Below are positions 1-10,426 of a stretch of DNA of 64,000 nt, one piece after another. A program made the translations under genes and the position numbers. Position 1 is the stretch's first letter, and each line of letters begins with the position of its first letter. Under the pieces are notes generated by a model. The model was not told the DNA's origin. It worked only from the letters and a program-made list of their open reading frames with translations, and did not search any database. Source of the DNA: Scleromitrula shiraiana (Eukaryota > Ascomycota > Leotiomycetes > Helotiales > Sclerotiniaceae); NCBI GenBank assembly GCA_028455995.1, contig JABELC010000012.1, forward strand, positions 1,178,001 to 1,242,000, read 5' to 3'.

Positions 1-401
1 AAGTCTAGAAGTTGCAAAGTTCGTGTTGTTGTTACTCTTTTTGTTTAGGTGAGTTCTATGTAGATAATTTTGAAAAGGGGTTCATGGAGTTAAATCATGT
101 CATTTACATGAATTGTTAGCGATGGAATCGTTCAAAAGGCCACAATCTTGATTCAAAAAATAACTATTCCTTAAATAGATTCTCTTGGAATGAATCTATT
201 GATTAAACAAAATGATAACATTACCAACTATTGATACTCGAGTTCTGTAAAAGTATTCCAAGCAAAAATCCTCCGTACCATCCTTTCCAAAAATTGAACA
301 AACAAAAAAGAAACAATCCAACCCCCCGAGATCTGCGAAAGAATTAACATACCCCCTAACCATTCCATCTCACTCCCCCTTTCCTTCCCACCAAACTCTC
401 T

Positions 402-1321
402 TCAATACAACGCATAATTACTAAGCCTCTTCTTGACATCCTGCAACGCCCTCAAAATCTTCTCCTCCCTAACATTCTTCGACCCCTCGCCCCCATCCCA
501 AGCCGCCTTCCCAATAATATCCGACTCCTTCACCGCAAACAGCTCCTCCGGTTTTTCCTCCACCAACTTATGAAATCCAGAATACACCGCCTTGGACATT
601 TTCTCCGCCGCTTTTTGTCCTGCGCCAGGCTCGCCTAGACGACGTGCGTTTAGTTTTGCGTAGCCGCGCTCGTCGGGATCGGGCACGTAGAAGCCGCTGG
701 GGAGCCAGAGTTGGAGGAAGTTGATGAAGTTTATGAAGGCTGCGTCTGGGGAACTGAAGGCCGTGGTTATGGCGTCTTTGTTGTCCTGGTGGATAGGGAT
801 GGGATGTTAGTAGGAGTGGAGTGACCTTGAGTGGGATGAGATGAGATGGGATGGGTAGGAATTCGTGAACAAAATGTTGAATGGACTTACGACTAGATCG
901 ACTTTGCTTAATTCATACCCGACGATTGAATAGACGCTCCACTAGACAAAAAAACATATCAGTCTATAATTCATATCCGAACACCCAGACATAACCATTC
1001 AAATGGCAGAATTATACTTACAATAGCACCCTGTTGATATATCATATCAATGACTTCATGTGGAGTCATATGTATCCTCCCAATACGTCCTTTAGATATA
1101 CTAGTATTGAATCGAAGATGACTATGTTGAACTCTTCCATTTCCATCGAACCAGAAAAAGGGACATCTGACAAAGCCTTCGGAATTCCTAATACCATTGG
1201 CTCGGTCATAAGCGACAAGTGCGAGTCTTTCTACGCCATCTTTCTCCTTTCGCACAAAATGCAGTTCGCTGGGGTAGGGCAGCTCATGAACATGCGTTTC
1301 TACTGCTGGACTTCTGGGCAT
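402..1321 (-). CDS. Unrecognised conserved-looking fungal protein, three exons
   Basis: I do not recognise the family. Exons read 1022-1321, 891-941 and 402-785, joined at GTAAGT donors and TAG/CAG acceptors. They keep frame exactly and give about 244 residues ending in TGA. The middle and end are soluble and mixed charge; the segment around residues 115-150 is hydrophobic (FINFINFLQLWLPSGFYVPD). The last 90 residues are lysine- and glutamate-rich and probably helical. I chose the ATG at 1321 because the same frame is open further upstream to 1537 but reads like non-coding DNA there. The final exon uses strongly G-rich sense codons, as most gene ends in this window do. The function is unknown; a longer N-terminus from a further upstream exon is possible. 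Confidence 0.7.
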
Positions 1322-3306
1322 TTCGTATCTTTTATGTGTTGTCTTAGAAATGATATTTGGATGTTTAATATTTGGGTTGTTGATGTTGAGTTGGAATACA
1401 GACAATTTCTGTGAAAGATATATAGATTCCTGAACTTCGAGACTTCCTGACGTAATGGCGCAGATCGCACCCATGGTTCTTTTAGGGGTCCATGAATATT
1501 TCTTTGGGCACCATTTAGGGACCCTCTCAGGCAGCAAATAATGACATGGCTAAGTGATCGAGATCATAACATTATGAGGTTTTATTGGCTACTGTCGGGC
1601 AAATTCTAGCACCGAGCAAGCAGTGATCCCAAAAGAAGTGACGAAAAGCTTCCATGTCTTTGCCATGAAAGGATAAATCGAACATGTGTATGTATGCCAA
1701 GAGCACATTCACAAACGTCCCTGGGGAATAGCTGGGAGTTATCCTAGATCCTTTACGAGCCGTGATGCATGATAAGCGGAATGGGCACATCTTGTAACCA
1801 ATACCAGTTCATTCCTAGTACTGGTTGTATTGGAAAATTGTGGCTCCGATAGAGAGATCAATAATTAGACATGACAGCGCAAGATTAGTACGCCTCTTTT
1901 GATGTTTTCCCCAGAGACTTGCAGTTTTTCAGATATTCGGGGAATATCTTATCAATAGCTTGCCTCCACCCCCAATTTCATCAATGCTTATCAAGATAGA
2001 TGCTCGATGGCTACTTTTACTGTAACTGTAGAATCGCGATGCCAATGGTCATGGCGACAGGAGATAAACGCACAGCCACGGGGTGGTTATTTGGGCCTCC
2101 AGAAAAAAACTCTGCATACCAAGTCTAGGCGAATGATGCGTTCCTGTTCCTTATAACTTCTAGCATACTAAAATAGAAGAAAGTTCCGAATGATAAACTG
2201 ACGTTGCATCATGGGTTTATTATCCTTGAACCCCACGTTGTAGAAGTAATCGATGATCTAGGCATTTCAATATCAGGAATCAAAAAGAGAATTTATGAAT
2301 TTGCAGATATCAAGTAGTCAAATGCATTCTTCTCGCGGTGCAATAGACATACAAAGGTATTAGTACGTTAATTACCATCCATTTTATCGATATGCAGGGC
2401 CTGACTTAATCTACCTTGGATCATATCCATAGGTACTATACAACCCCATGATTCGAAGGCTTTATCATTAACAACATTTGAACACAACAAGACATTAAAA
2501 CGATGCATCTATATACAACTTGACTTCCAACAGAATTGAAAGGAAGATTGAACGATCTGGAAATTATATATTCATCTAGCTGATTCGACTAAATCAGGAA
2601 GAAATTGAAAGGAAATGAAGAAGCTGACGAGTCATCTTCAATCAATGAAAAATCAACCTACCAATTTGCACTTGCTAACTGAATCTAATATCTGAAATAA
2701 AGACTATTGTAGATATAAATCGATTGATATTCCAGAGGCTGAATTAAACAGCTTAACATTCGAACCTTGGAACGGATTCAGTGAAAAGCCTTGAAACCCA
2801 TAAAAGTTGGAATTTCTTACAATAATGAACTTGGCTCCAACGATAGCCAACCAAAGCTAGAACCAATTGGGTATGGTCAATTGTGGGGGGTTTTCGTGCC
2901 CTGCGTCATCATTGTAGAGGATCCTGCAAATCAGCATTTTTCATCAATCAATCAATCAATTGTGTTGTTATCCTCCAACTCTTTTCTTTATTATCAGGAA
3001 AGAGCATTCCACAGTATTTAACAAAAACTCTATAGAACTCTATAGGGACACAAACAATACCTTGTCATTCAGTAGAATATCAAAAATTAATATCGAGATT
3101 TACTAGAATAAATAGATCAATATTCCAGCCACTAAAGATTTATTATTGTCTAAATCTGACTAGCTAACCCACTACAAACGTACCGATAAGAGGACATTCA
3201 ATTCAATTCAATTCAATTCCATCAAATTCAATTCCATCAAATTCTCTCAATACACACTCACACAATTTCAATCAATATCTATCTTTCTCATACAACTTCA
3301 ACCACA
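1322..3306. other. Intergenic, about 2 kb, no supported gene
   Basis: This is AT-rich DNA between two genes that point away from each other. The short open frames (for example 1572-1790 minus and 2791-3021 plus) have no recognisable domain and no convincing splice context. A run of ATTCA/ATTCC units at about 3199-3240 lies just before the next gene and is probably part of its leader. Confidence 0.6.
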
Positions 3307-4405
3307 ATGGCAACTCCTACTCTGATCGGAATGCCCGAACCACCATCAAATCCTGATACACCAACTGATACCCCGTAAATAGCTCTCGCCATAATCTACA
3401 ATTAACTACAATACTGATCTGTTATAACACAGGGGAACTCCAAATTCCACCACAACCTCCCTTTCCGCACTATCTACCACCGCCATCAAAGATGGCCATC
3501 GAGGATCCGCCCACCCAACCGCAAGCTCGCACCATCAACATACCCTCTCCAGCAACACACTCGAAGCGCAACGAGCCGATCGAATCTCCCGTCTCGCAGG
3601 TCTCGAACGTGTAACAACAGCCACACAACAAAACCCCTCCGGCACCGCAACCGCACCCGGACCAGCAGCCGGTCAAATCCCAGGATATTTCGATCAGGCC
3701 GGAAACCCCGTCTACACAACCCGCATGTCAACAGTCGGCACCGCATCGGCAACAGGCTCTGCAACAGGACGCACCACAACCTGGGCATCTGGTAGCGCGC
3801 GAGGACAAACCGAAGCAGACGATGATGAAATGAGCATGGATAACAACTACCGCGGCGAACTCGACGATCGGGATCGCTTTTCCGCATGGGCTATGGACGA
3901 GGAAATAGACGGGGATGGCATGAGCGACGATACGAGTCTAGTTGGATTTGGCGAGGGCGCAGGAAGTACAGTCAGCGGACCTACATATAGTCGGAGCAAT
4001 TTACTTGCCAGTCCCGCCATAGGAAAGAGCAGTCTCGCGAAGGAAATGCAGAGCAGTGTCCCTGGAACACCGGTTAGTGCGTCGACGACGGCGACGGCGG
4101 AACAGCAGAAACGGGAGGCCAGGATGTTGGATGGCATTTCGGATGATAATACGAGTGGGTATGTGGATACTGCTGCTCGAGGCGCCGGCGTAGGTGTAGC
4201 GGGGAATCGCTCCTCGGGTGGTATAGGGACATCGGGTACTCGTTCTTCTTCTTCGGCAGCAGCTACCACGGGATCGGGGTTAGGAGCGGAAGCGGCGGAG
4301 AAAATCATGAAGGATAGACTTGATGATTCTTCTTCTCGTCGATCACCGCTTGGTAGTCCTGATGAAGCTGGGTTGGGAAAATTTTACTTCGAGGAGAAAA
4401 AGTAG
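3307..4405 (+). CDS. Unrecognised Ser/Thr/Gly-rich, largely disordered protein
   Basis: Two exons, 3307-3374 and 3433-4405, are separated by a 58-nt intron (GTAAAT donor, ACAG acceptor) and give about 346 residues. The protein starts at ATG 3307 after an A-rich leader with CACA before the ATG. It is low complexity almost throughout: Ser, Thr, Ala and Gly dominate, with proline-directed sites (SPDE, GTPVS, SPLGSP) and an acidic block near residues 175-205. The most ordered-looking stretches are residues 70-90 (RISRLAGLERV) and the motif QIPGYFDQAGNPVY near residue 110, which is where a family match should be sought. Codons end mostly in C in the first half and in G in the second. I assign no function. 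Confidence 0.75.
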
Positions 4406-4910
4406 ATATGATATGATATGGATTTTCTCTATTGGTGTTCTCATTGCCATTTTTTAACTTCTTTCGATTATATGGCGTTTCTTGTCTTTTATGGTGCGGC
4501 ACGGTATGGTATGATGGCGGGAAGATTGGGTGGGAGGTCGGTGCTAGGTTATTTTGGGGGGCTTCTCTCTTTTCTTTTCTTATGGATGAATGGATGGATG
4601 GATGAATGAATGAATGATTCATTAAGAAGAGCCGAAAAACCAAAGATTTCATGTTTTTTTTTTCTGTACGAATGGATATGGATATGGATATGAATGCAGA
4701 TTCAGATACCGGGATTATCTCTCTAGGGTTAAGAATATTAAATATCTATTTTGGAGTTTTATGGAGCTGATCGATTTGATATATTTATCTGGTGATTTCA
4801 TATTGATATGTATGTATGTATCTATCTAGTGATTCGATGTACAGGATTGAATTGGATTTTTACTTTCGTATCTCCCAATCTATGTACAGACCGACAACGA
4901 TCAAGAAGCC

Positions 4911-4922
4911 CTTCTTCTTCTT

Positions 4923-4952
<30 letters not shown>
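4911..4952. repeat. (CTT)n microsatellite, about 14 units
   Basis: This is an uninterrupted trinucleotide run in non-coding DNA downstream of the disordered-protein gene. Confidence 0.95.
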
Positions 4953-4953
<1 letters not shown>

Positions 4954-5242
4954 GTTACGCCTCCCAGAAGCACAATTATAGACTTATTTTAAACCCCTTT
5001 ACCATACATACAACCCAATTCAATTTTAACTCTTCATGCATGCACCACCACCTCACCGACAGCCAATCTATACGAACGCCAATTGCGAACCAAAAAACAA
5101 GAAACAAGAAGCAAACAAAGAGATATCATCGCGAATCACCATCCATAAATAAATAAATAGGTACCTAGGTATCATTCCATCTCTCGCAAGACCAACCACC
5201 GCTATCTATTCCTATCCTATCCCATCATCTCCTCTCCACTCT

Positions 5243-5272
5243 TCTCCTCTCCTCTCCTCTCCTCTCCTCTCC
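5243..5272. repeat. (CCTCT)n microsatellite, about 6 units
   Basis: This is an uninterrupted pentanucleotide run just beyond the RRP6 stop codon. It would be transcribed as a purine-rich 3' UTR tract on the RRP6 strand. Confidence 0.9.
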
Positions 5273-5287
5273 TTCCCCCAACAAAGC

Positions 5288-7931
5288 CTAATTCCTAAAC
5301 GTAGCACTCCTCCCCGACCTCTCCCCCTGCACCCTCCTCATCCCCTTCCCCGTATCCACGCTCTTCGCATACGGATCAAACGGTTTCTTGCCCCTCCCCT
5401 TCTTATCCCCTTTCCCTCCCTTCTGTTTCTGCCCATGGAGGACCGATTCCGCTTTACTGTAGTCGAAATCTTCCTCCTCCTCTTCTTCTTCCGCATCCTC
5501 ACCTTCTTCGGCTTTATCTTCCTCATCCGTTGTCTTCCGTTCCTTCTCCATATTCTTCTCCAATTTCCTAGCTTTCCTCTCAGCTCTCCGTGCCTTTTTC
5601 TCCGCCTTGGCGGCTTTTTTCTCGGCTTCTTCGGCGGAGTCGTGGAGGGAGATGTCGTATTCGGGGGTTTCGTCTTCTTCCATTATATCGCTCTTTCGTT
5701 TGGCACCACGCTTAATTACGAACGGCTCATCCGCTAATTTCGAGGGCGTAGACGTCGGCGTTGGTTTAGCCTCTGCGATGGATAGACGGGATCGATCGGT
5801 AAGTGGGGTGGTAGCAGGAGCGAAGACTTCTTCTGATAACTGGGGCAGTGGAATTGCGAGTCTCATGCTATCTGAGTCGGGGGTTGCGGGTGTTTGATCC
5901 CATATACTGCTTCCGAATGCGCCGCCCCAGAATGAAGATGTTTCGGTTGTGAGTTCTGTTGAATCTACAGGTGTCACGTCGAGTTTTGATCGAGGGGTCG
6001 TGACTTTAGAGGCTCTTGCGATGGCACCTGCGGTATCTGGCTTGAGAATATCGATTGATCTTGGGCCATCCTTTCCGTTTGCCTTTGCTGTCTTGATGAT
6101 TTCTAAGAGTTCGCCAGACCGAGATTTAACGCTGTGAGAAATAGGTCGAAGGATACTTAGTAGAGCCACCATGTCCATAGGCATTAATTTAGCAAGGCTA
6201 AGCATAATAGAATTTGACATGACAAAGTTTATGCTGTCGTCGTCTTTCCGTGCTACTTGGTCTCTCCATTGGTGTACAGCTTTGAGGACGGCAAATTGCT
6301 CGCCGCTGAGAAGGGATGGCGTTTTGTATATAAGCGAAAACCATCCTCCGGGCCCTTTACCAGTCTCTGCATTGTATATTTGTCGTTCATATCGAAGTAA
6401 TGACGTTTCTTTTGACTTTTGTAAAACTATTTCCATTCGATTTTCTTCAGGTATCTCAGTATTAGTATTGTCAATTAGTTCATTTCGTACATTATCATAA
6501 ATGTAAAGAAGGAAATGAGTGTCTGCTCTGGCGTAAAAAAACATCTCTTCCGGTAGTGGTCTATAAGAATTTAGCAAACGAGACCGATCATTCAACGAAA
6601 TTTCATATACCTTATACGCCAATCTGCCAATTGGTATTTTTTGTCGGCGTCGAAATTTATATACTTTTTAAGCAAGAAGGCTAAACTTCCACCCGCAAAC
6701 CCCAAACTTCGGCATGCATAATGTGTATCAAACAAACCAACAACATAGAGCCCGAGATCTCGTTGAAGCCAGACAATATCCATATATGCTCCATGAAAAA
6801 CTTTAATAATGCTTGGGTCTGCGAAAACTTCATTGAGAACTTGTAACTTTTGTCTCCAAGGCTTCAAAGTATCCACAATCCAGTCTTTGTCACGAGTGCT
6901 GATTTGCATTAAAGATACAAGTCCCACGTATGAACGAGCATCATGATGCTCTAGATCAACTGCAATTTCCGTGGCACCTTTAAGTTCCTCTAGCATTTCT
7001 AAGACACCTTCGTAAGTATCCACAAAGGTCGCCGAAGTAGTTTCCACTGGAAGGTATGGTATAGGTTCCGCTTTCTGAAAAACAGCTTCTGGATATTGTA
7101 ATTGGAGTATTTCTGTCTCGTATGGGTGTTTGTATCTGAATTGGTTGTTAGTATATCTTATATAGTAACCTCCCATCCTCTGCAGCCTTGTAAAATTCTC
7201 AATCTCTATAATTTTGCGCCTCTTCCTTGCCGACTTGCTTAAGTCTGGGCGAACGCCATCTAATCGGGGGAGAAATAGGAGTAGTAAGACGAGGAAAGAA
7301 AATCGGTGTAGTCATACTGTTTCTGATCGTACTCGTTTGTAAATGTGCCAAGACTCTCTTCCAATGAAACTGTCGCATGTGGTTTAGTTGTGAGTAAAGG
7401 TAACCAAGGAGATGTATCTTCATTGTCGGGCTTAGTCTCGAATGCGAGTTGAGGCTTGACGAGGTTCTGCGTGCGCAGCGAGTTGTCGAGAGTCCTTCTC
7501 TGTGATTTGGATGGAGCGGCAGACTGGTAGGAATTAGCAGCAACCCTAAAACCTGTATGCGACTCTGGCTTTACCTCTTCAACAACGCCCTTTCGTTTGA
7601 TAACTCCAGTATATTCGTCGAGACATGTATCCGTTTTCTCAAGCAATGAATCAACAACATCCACTACACTGCGCCAATTGTTATCTATATCCTCTGCATC
7701 CTCGAAGTTGGGCGCTTGTAGATCTGCTACAGAAGCTGCAGACTTTAGCAATTCGATAGAAAGCGCAAGTAAACGGGCACTCTGCTCATCGAGAGCAGTC
7801 CCCACTTCAGGATTTAAAGAACGATGAAAACCCAGATCTTCCGAGGCGATTTGACCAGCAGTTTTTATGGTTGATACAAGAGCTGCTTGAACTTCATCTT
7901 GTAAAGACTTAAAGTCCAATGTATCATTCAT
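5288..7931 (-). CDS. RRP6: Nuclear exosome 3'-5' exonuclease Rrp6
   Basis: Exons 7318-7931, 6611-7135 and 5288-6560 keep frame and give about 803 residues. The order is an N-terminal PMC2NT region (residues about 1-130), then a DEDD-type ribonuclease domain with VDLEHHD near residue 262, DTHYACR near 341 and RADTHFLLYIYD near 390. An HRDC domain follows (about 445-530), then a long lysine/glutamate-rich tail with several KKGRGKK-like basic clusters suited to nuclear localisation. All DEDD residues and the tyrosine-type last motif region look intact. Rrp6 trims and degrades rRNA, snoRNA and cryptic transcripts with the nuclear exosome. I took ATG 7931 rather than an in-frame ATG 25 codons upstream because the family start matches MNDTLDF and the extra segment is hydrophobic and unlike the family. 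The first intron is 182 nt, long for this window. The gene is divergent from MDM35. Confidence 0.95.
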
Positions 7932-8473
7932 GATTGACAAACTTTTATCGTTGGTGAAGAATAAAAGTTGTATTGCAATGAATAGGAAGTTTTTCGGGTC
8001 TTCCAATTATTATTTTATTTTATTTTATTCAAAAAATGTTCAATAAGGTTTGACCTTTAAAACCCCCTGTAATTAATAAATATACCAGCCGGCAGACTTT
8101 TAATTATTTTTTTAGCATCAAATTATCCTTGTTGAAGCTTGGGTTTAACTCCGCATTTTCAATTTCAGCCTTTTTTTCATATATAGTATAAATTATCATT
8201 TTATCATTTTATCATTTCCATTATTAAAATCCGACCAGAGAACTTCAAACCTCCACACTAGCTTTGAAGATATCATTTGAACCACCACCCCTCCTACCCC
8301 CCCCCTCCCCCCCTTCCTCACGAAGTCTTTGAAAGAACTCCGCCGCGGAGAAAAAAACCCCCAACTAAAATATAATACAACAAAGCAAATATATTCCTTA
8401 ACCTTCTAATATCATATCATCTCATATCAATAATTCTATACTACAGAACTTCAACGTTTTAAAAAGAGTAATA
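7932..8473. promoter_or_regulatory. Divergent promoter region, RRP6 / MDM35
   Basis: A 542-bp AT-rich gap separates the two start codons. It contains a TTTTA repeat near 8011-8030 and a C-rich patch (8286-8317). The core elements are not resolvable by eye. Confidence 0.5.
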
Positions 8474-9058
8474 ATGTCAGCGTCACTTGCCCCGGAATGC
8501 AATGAAGTTAAAGAGTATGTACAGTACACCTAAACATTTTGATATCGTTATCTAGTTTTCTATGATGAACTCCAACATTAACTAACTAACTAACTCATCT
8601 AAGACGATATGATTCTTGCTTCTTGAAGTGGTATAGTGAAAGTAGGTCTTTCCCCTTCTGCTCATTATTTTAAGTCACGAATCATTAACTAAAATCATCA
8701 ACTAGAATATCTTCGAGGCATGGGAACCACAGATGAATGTCAAGCTTTATTTAAGGACTATAAAAAATGTTTAACAGTAAGCTTAATAAAATAAAACCCT
8801 TTAGTAGTTCTGAATGGTTCTGGTTTGACTTGAGATATAATAGAATGTTTTGAGAGAACGTGGTATCGATAAGATGCTTGAAGAAGCTAGGGAAGATCAT
8901 AAGGAGAATGATACTGTGAATATGAGACGGGGTTGTAAGTTCTTTTTATGTGTTTTTTGAGTATATATGTATGTATATATATATATATATGCTAATCGTG
9001 CGATAGAAAATTGTAATAATATTTGAGTTCAAAATGTACAATAGCTCAAATTGCATGA
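8474..9058 (+). CDS. MDM35: Mdm35 / TRIAP1-like twin CX9C protein
   Basis: Five small exons (8474-8514, 8604-8641, 8706-8776, 8844-8934, 9045-9058) give about 84 residues. The protein carries the twin CX9C pattern of the family: YDSCFLKWYSEK with a preceding EC, then a second pair in DECQALFKDYKKCL. In yeast Mdm35 sits in the mitochondrial intermembrane space and binds Ups1/Ups2 to move phosphatidic acid and phosphatidylserine between membranes. The cysteines form the Mia40-dependent disulfides. The first two exons end in partial codons, and all joins restore frame. The last join is the least certain: reading straight through the GTAAGT at 8935 gives a slightly different C-terminus ending near 8959, whereas splicing ends in RRGSQIA. 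Confidence 0.85.
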
Positions 9059-10000
9059 GATGGACGGCGTTAGGAAGATGATTTATATATGCCATGCAGG
9101 ATTCTATTCTGATTATAACTTCATGATTTGGGATATGGATGTTAGGTATTCTGAAGCTGTCTCAACTCAAAGGTTACAGCATGATTATCTTCATTATATT
9201 GATGGCAGAAATTGGAGATGTAACATTAATACAGAGTTAATAAACTCAACTCTTCTGTCAGAAACTATCTGCATCTACATACATAACTACCTAGGTACTA
9301 TATAAGTAGTGCGTGCCTACTCCTTATGTAGATATTACGAGTACCAGTCTATACATGTAAATATACAGTAAACATAATAGCTTTCAAATTGTATGCATAC
9401 CATACTATCTAATCTTGATATTGGATAGAAGACAATGTATTCTACTCTAACATTCGAATCTATTTCTTATTGTATTCATAACTACTATATAGGTATATCA
9501 TACTTGATATATTGATATCCTTGATGCATAATGTATAATGTATGATGGTAATCTGTGCTAGTGGTAGGTAGTAGTGAGTGATGATAGATTTATAATGTGA
9601 AGATTACATAATAATAGTACTATTTTCACCAGTTTATCTCCAAAAAGCTTAATTTCCAACATCCCTGTGAAAAAGGAACATAGAAACACAAAGTTCGTCC
9701 AGCCTCCTCACTCATTATTTTTTTGAAAGGGTTTCTTTACTGCGTATCGTATTCCGTACCTTCGCCCGATTCTTCTCCAGATAAATAGTTAATTAATTAA
9801 TTAATCAAATAAATAAATAATTAATTAAATAAATAAAATAAACCTTAAAAACTCCTCAATCAGGATTGGTGGATATCAATCCCACTTGGATTCTGGACCA
9901 CCTCCGTCATAAACCGTTCGAACCTACCAAGCCTTAACTTACGTACCTTCTAATTAATTATATTCTATGGGGTGATGCGCCAGCGATAGGAAAAAGATTC
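9059..10000. other. Intergenic, AT-rich
   Basis: There is no gene seen here. A TTAA/ATAA-rich low-complexity block lies at about 9788-9842. A CTAG/TAGGTA-rich stretch lies near 9290-9560. The last 150 bases are probably the leader of the small membrane protein gene. Confidence 0.6.
9788..9842. repeat. TTAA/AATAA low-complexity tract
   Basis: About 55 bases are almost purely A and T and built from TTAAT and AAATA units. Confidence 0.85.
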
Positions 10001-10283
10001 ATGCACCCTTTCTCCATCCTCACTCTTGCGATCTTCGTAGCCGGATATATCACTGCAAGGTGGGATTTGGTTACCAGACTTTATGAGCTTGCAATCTTCG
10101 CATGGGATCACGGAGTGGTGGTTCGTAGGCCCTGGAAATCCTTAACAATTTTCACAACTCCTAACTAACTTCTGGCGCATATAGGCACGCACTCTAAAAG
10201 GATTCGCAATTCTTTCCATTTTCTTTTTCCTATTTATCATTCCGGTGGAGAGACTCGCAACGAGGGAAATAACACTAGTATAG
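10001..10283 (+). CDS. Small two-exon membrane protein, about 72 residues, unrecognised
   Basis: This gene is hidden because each exon is short. Exon 1 is 10001-10120 (40 codons from ATG) and exon 2 is 10185-10283 (32 codons and TAG). The 64-nt intron ends with a textbook CTAACTAAC branch site and ATATAG acceptor; the donor is the weaker GTTCGT, with GTGGTT six bases upstream also keeping frame. The product has two hydrophobic helices, FSILTLAIFVAGYI at residues 4-17 and FAILSIFFFLFIIP around 46-60. Between them is an amphipathic part rich in R, W, Y and D (TARWDLVTRLYELAIF), and the tail is RLATREITLV. Both helices come out in frame only when the intron is removed, which supports the model. 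It lies 143 bp before GPI1 on the same strand. The function is unknown; an ER or mitochondrial membrane microprotein is a guess. Confidence 0.6.
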
Positions 10284-10426
10284 GACATTTTACCAACCAC
10301 AAGAGATGTAGCTAATGATTCTGCTAGCATCCGAGGTCTGGAAGCGTCGGCATATCTGCTCGAGAACAACTACGACGTAGGGGATCATTTTGAGGGGAGG
10401 ATATTTATGAGAATTGAACATCTGTC

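Larger units (their letters stand above)
4406..5287. other. Convergent intergenic region with two simple repeats
   Basis: This is the region between the 3' ends of two convergent genes. It holds a TTC/CTT trinucleotide tract at about 4911-4952 and a CCTCT pentanucleotide tract at about 5243-5272. GGAT/GGATAT units occur near 4590 and 4675. No gene was seen. Confidence 0.7.

Noticed and set aside
7199..7543. 114-codon minus-strand frame overlapping RRP6 exon 1 and intron 1
   Set aside because: It is an out-of-frame shadow of RRP6; the RRP6 frame has clear family sequence.
9910..9930. CCGTTCGAACC, resembling a tRNA T-loop
   Set aside because: No acceptor stem, D-arm or anticodon arm can be formed around it. 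I found no tRNA elsewhere either.
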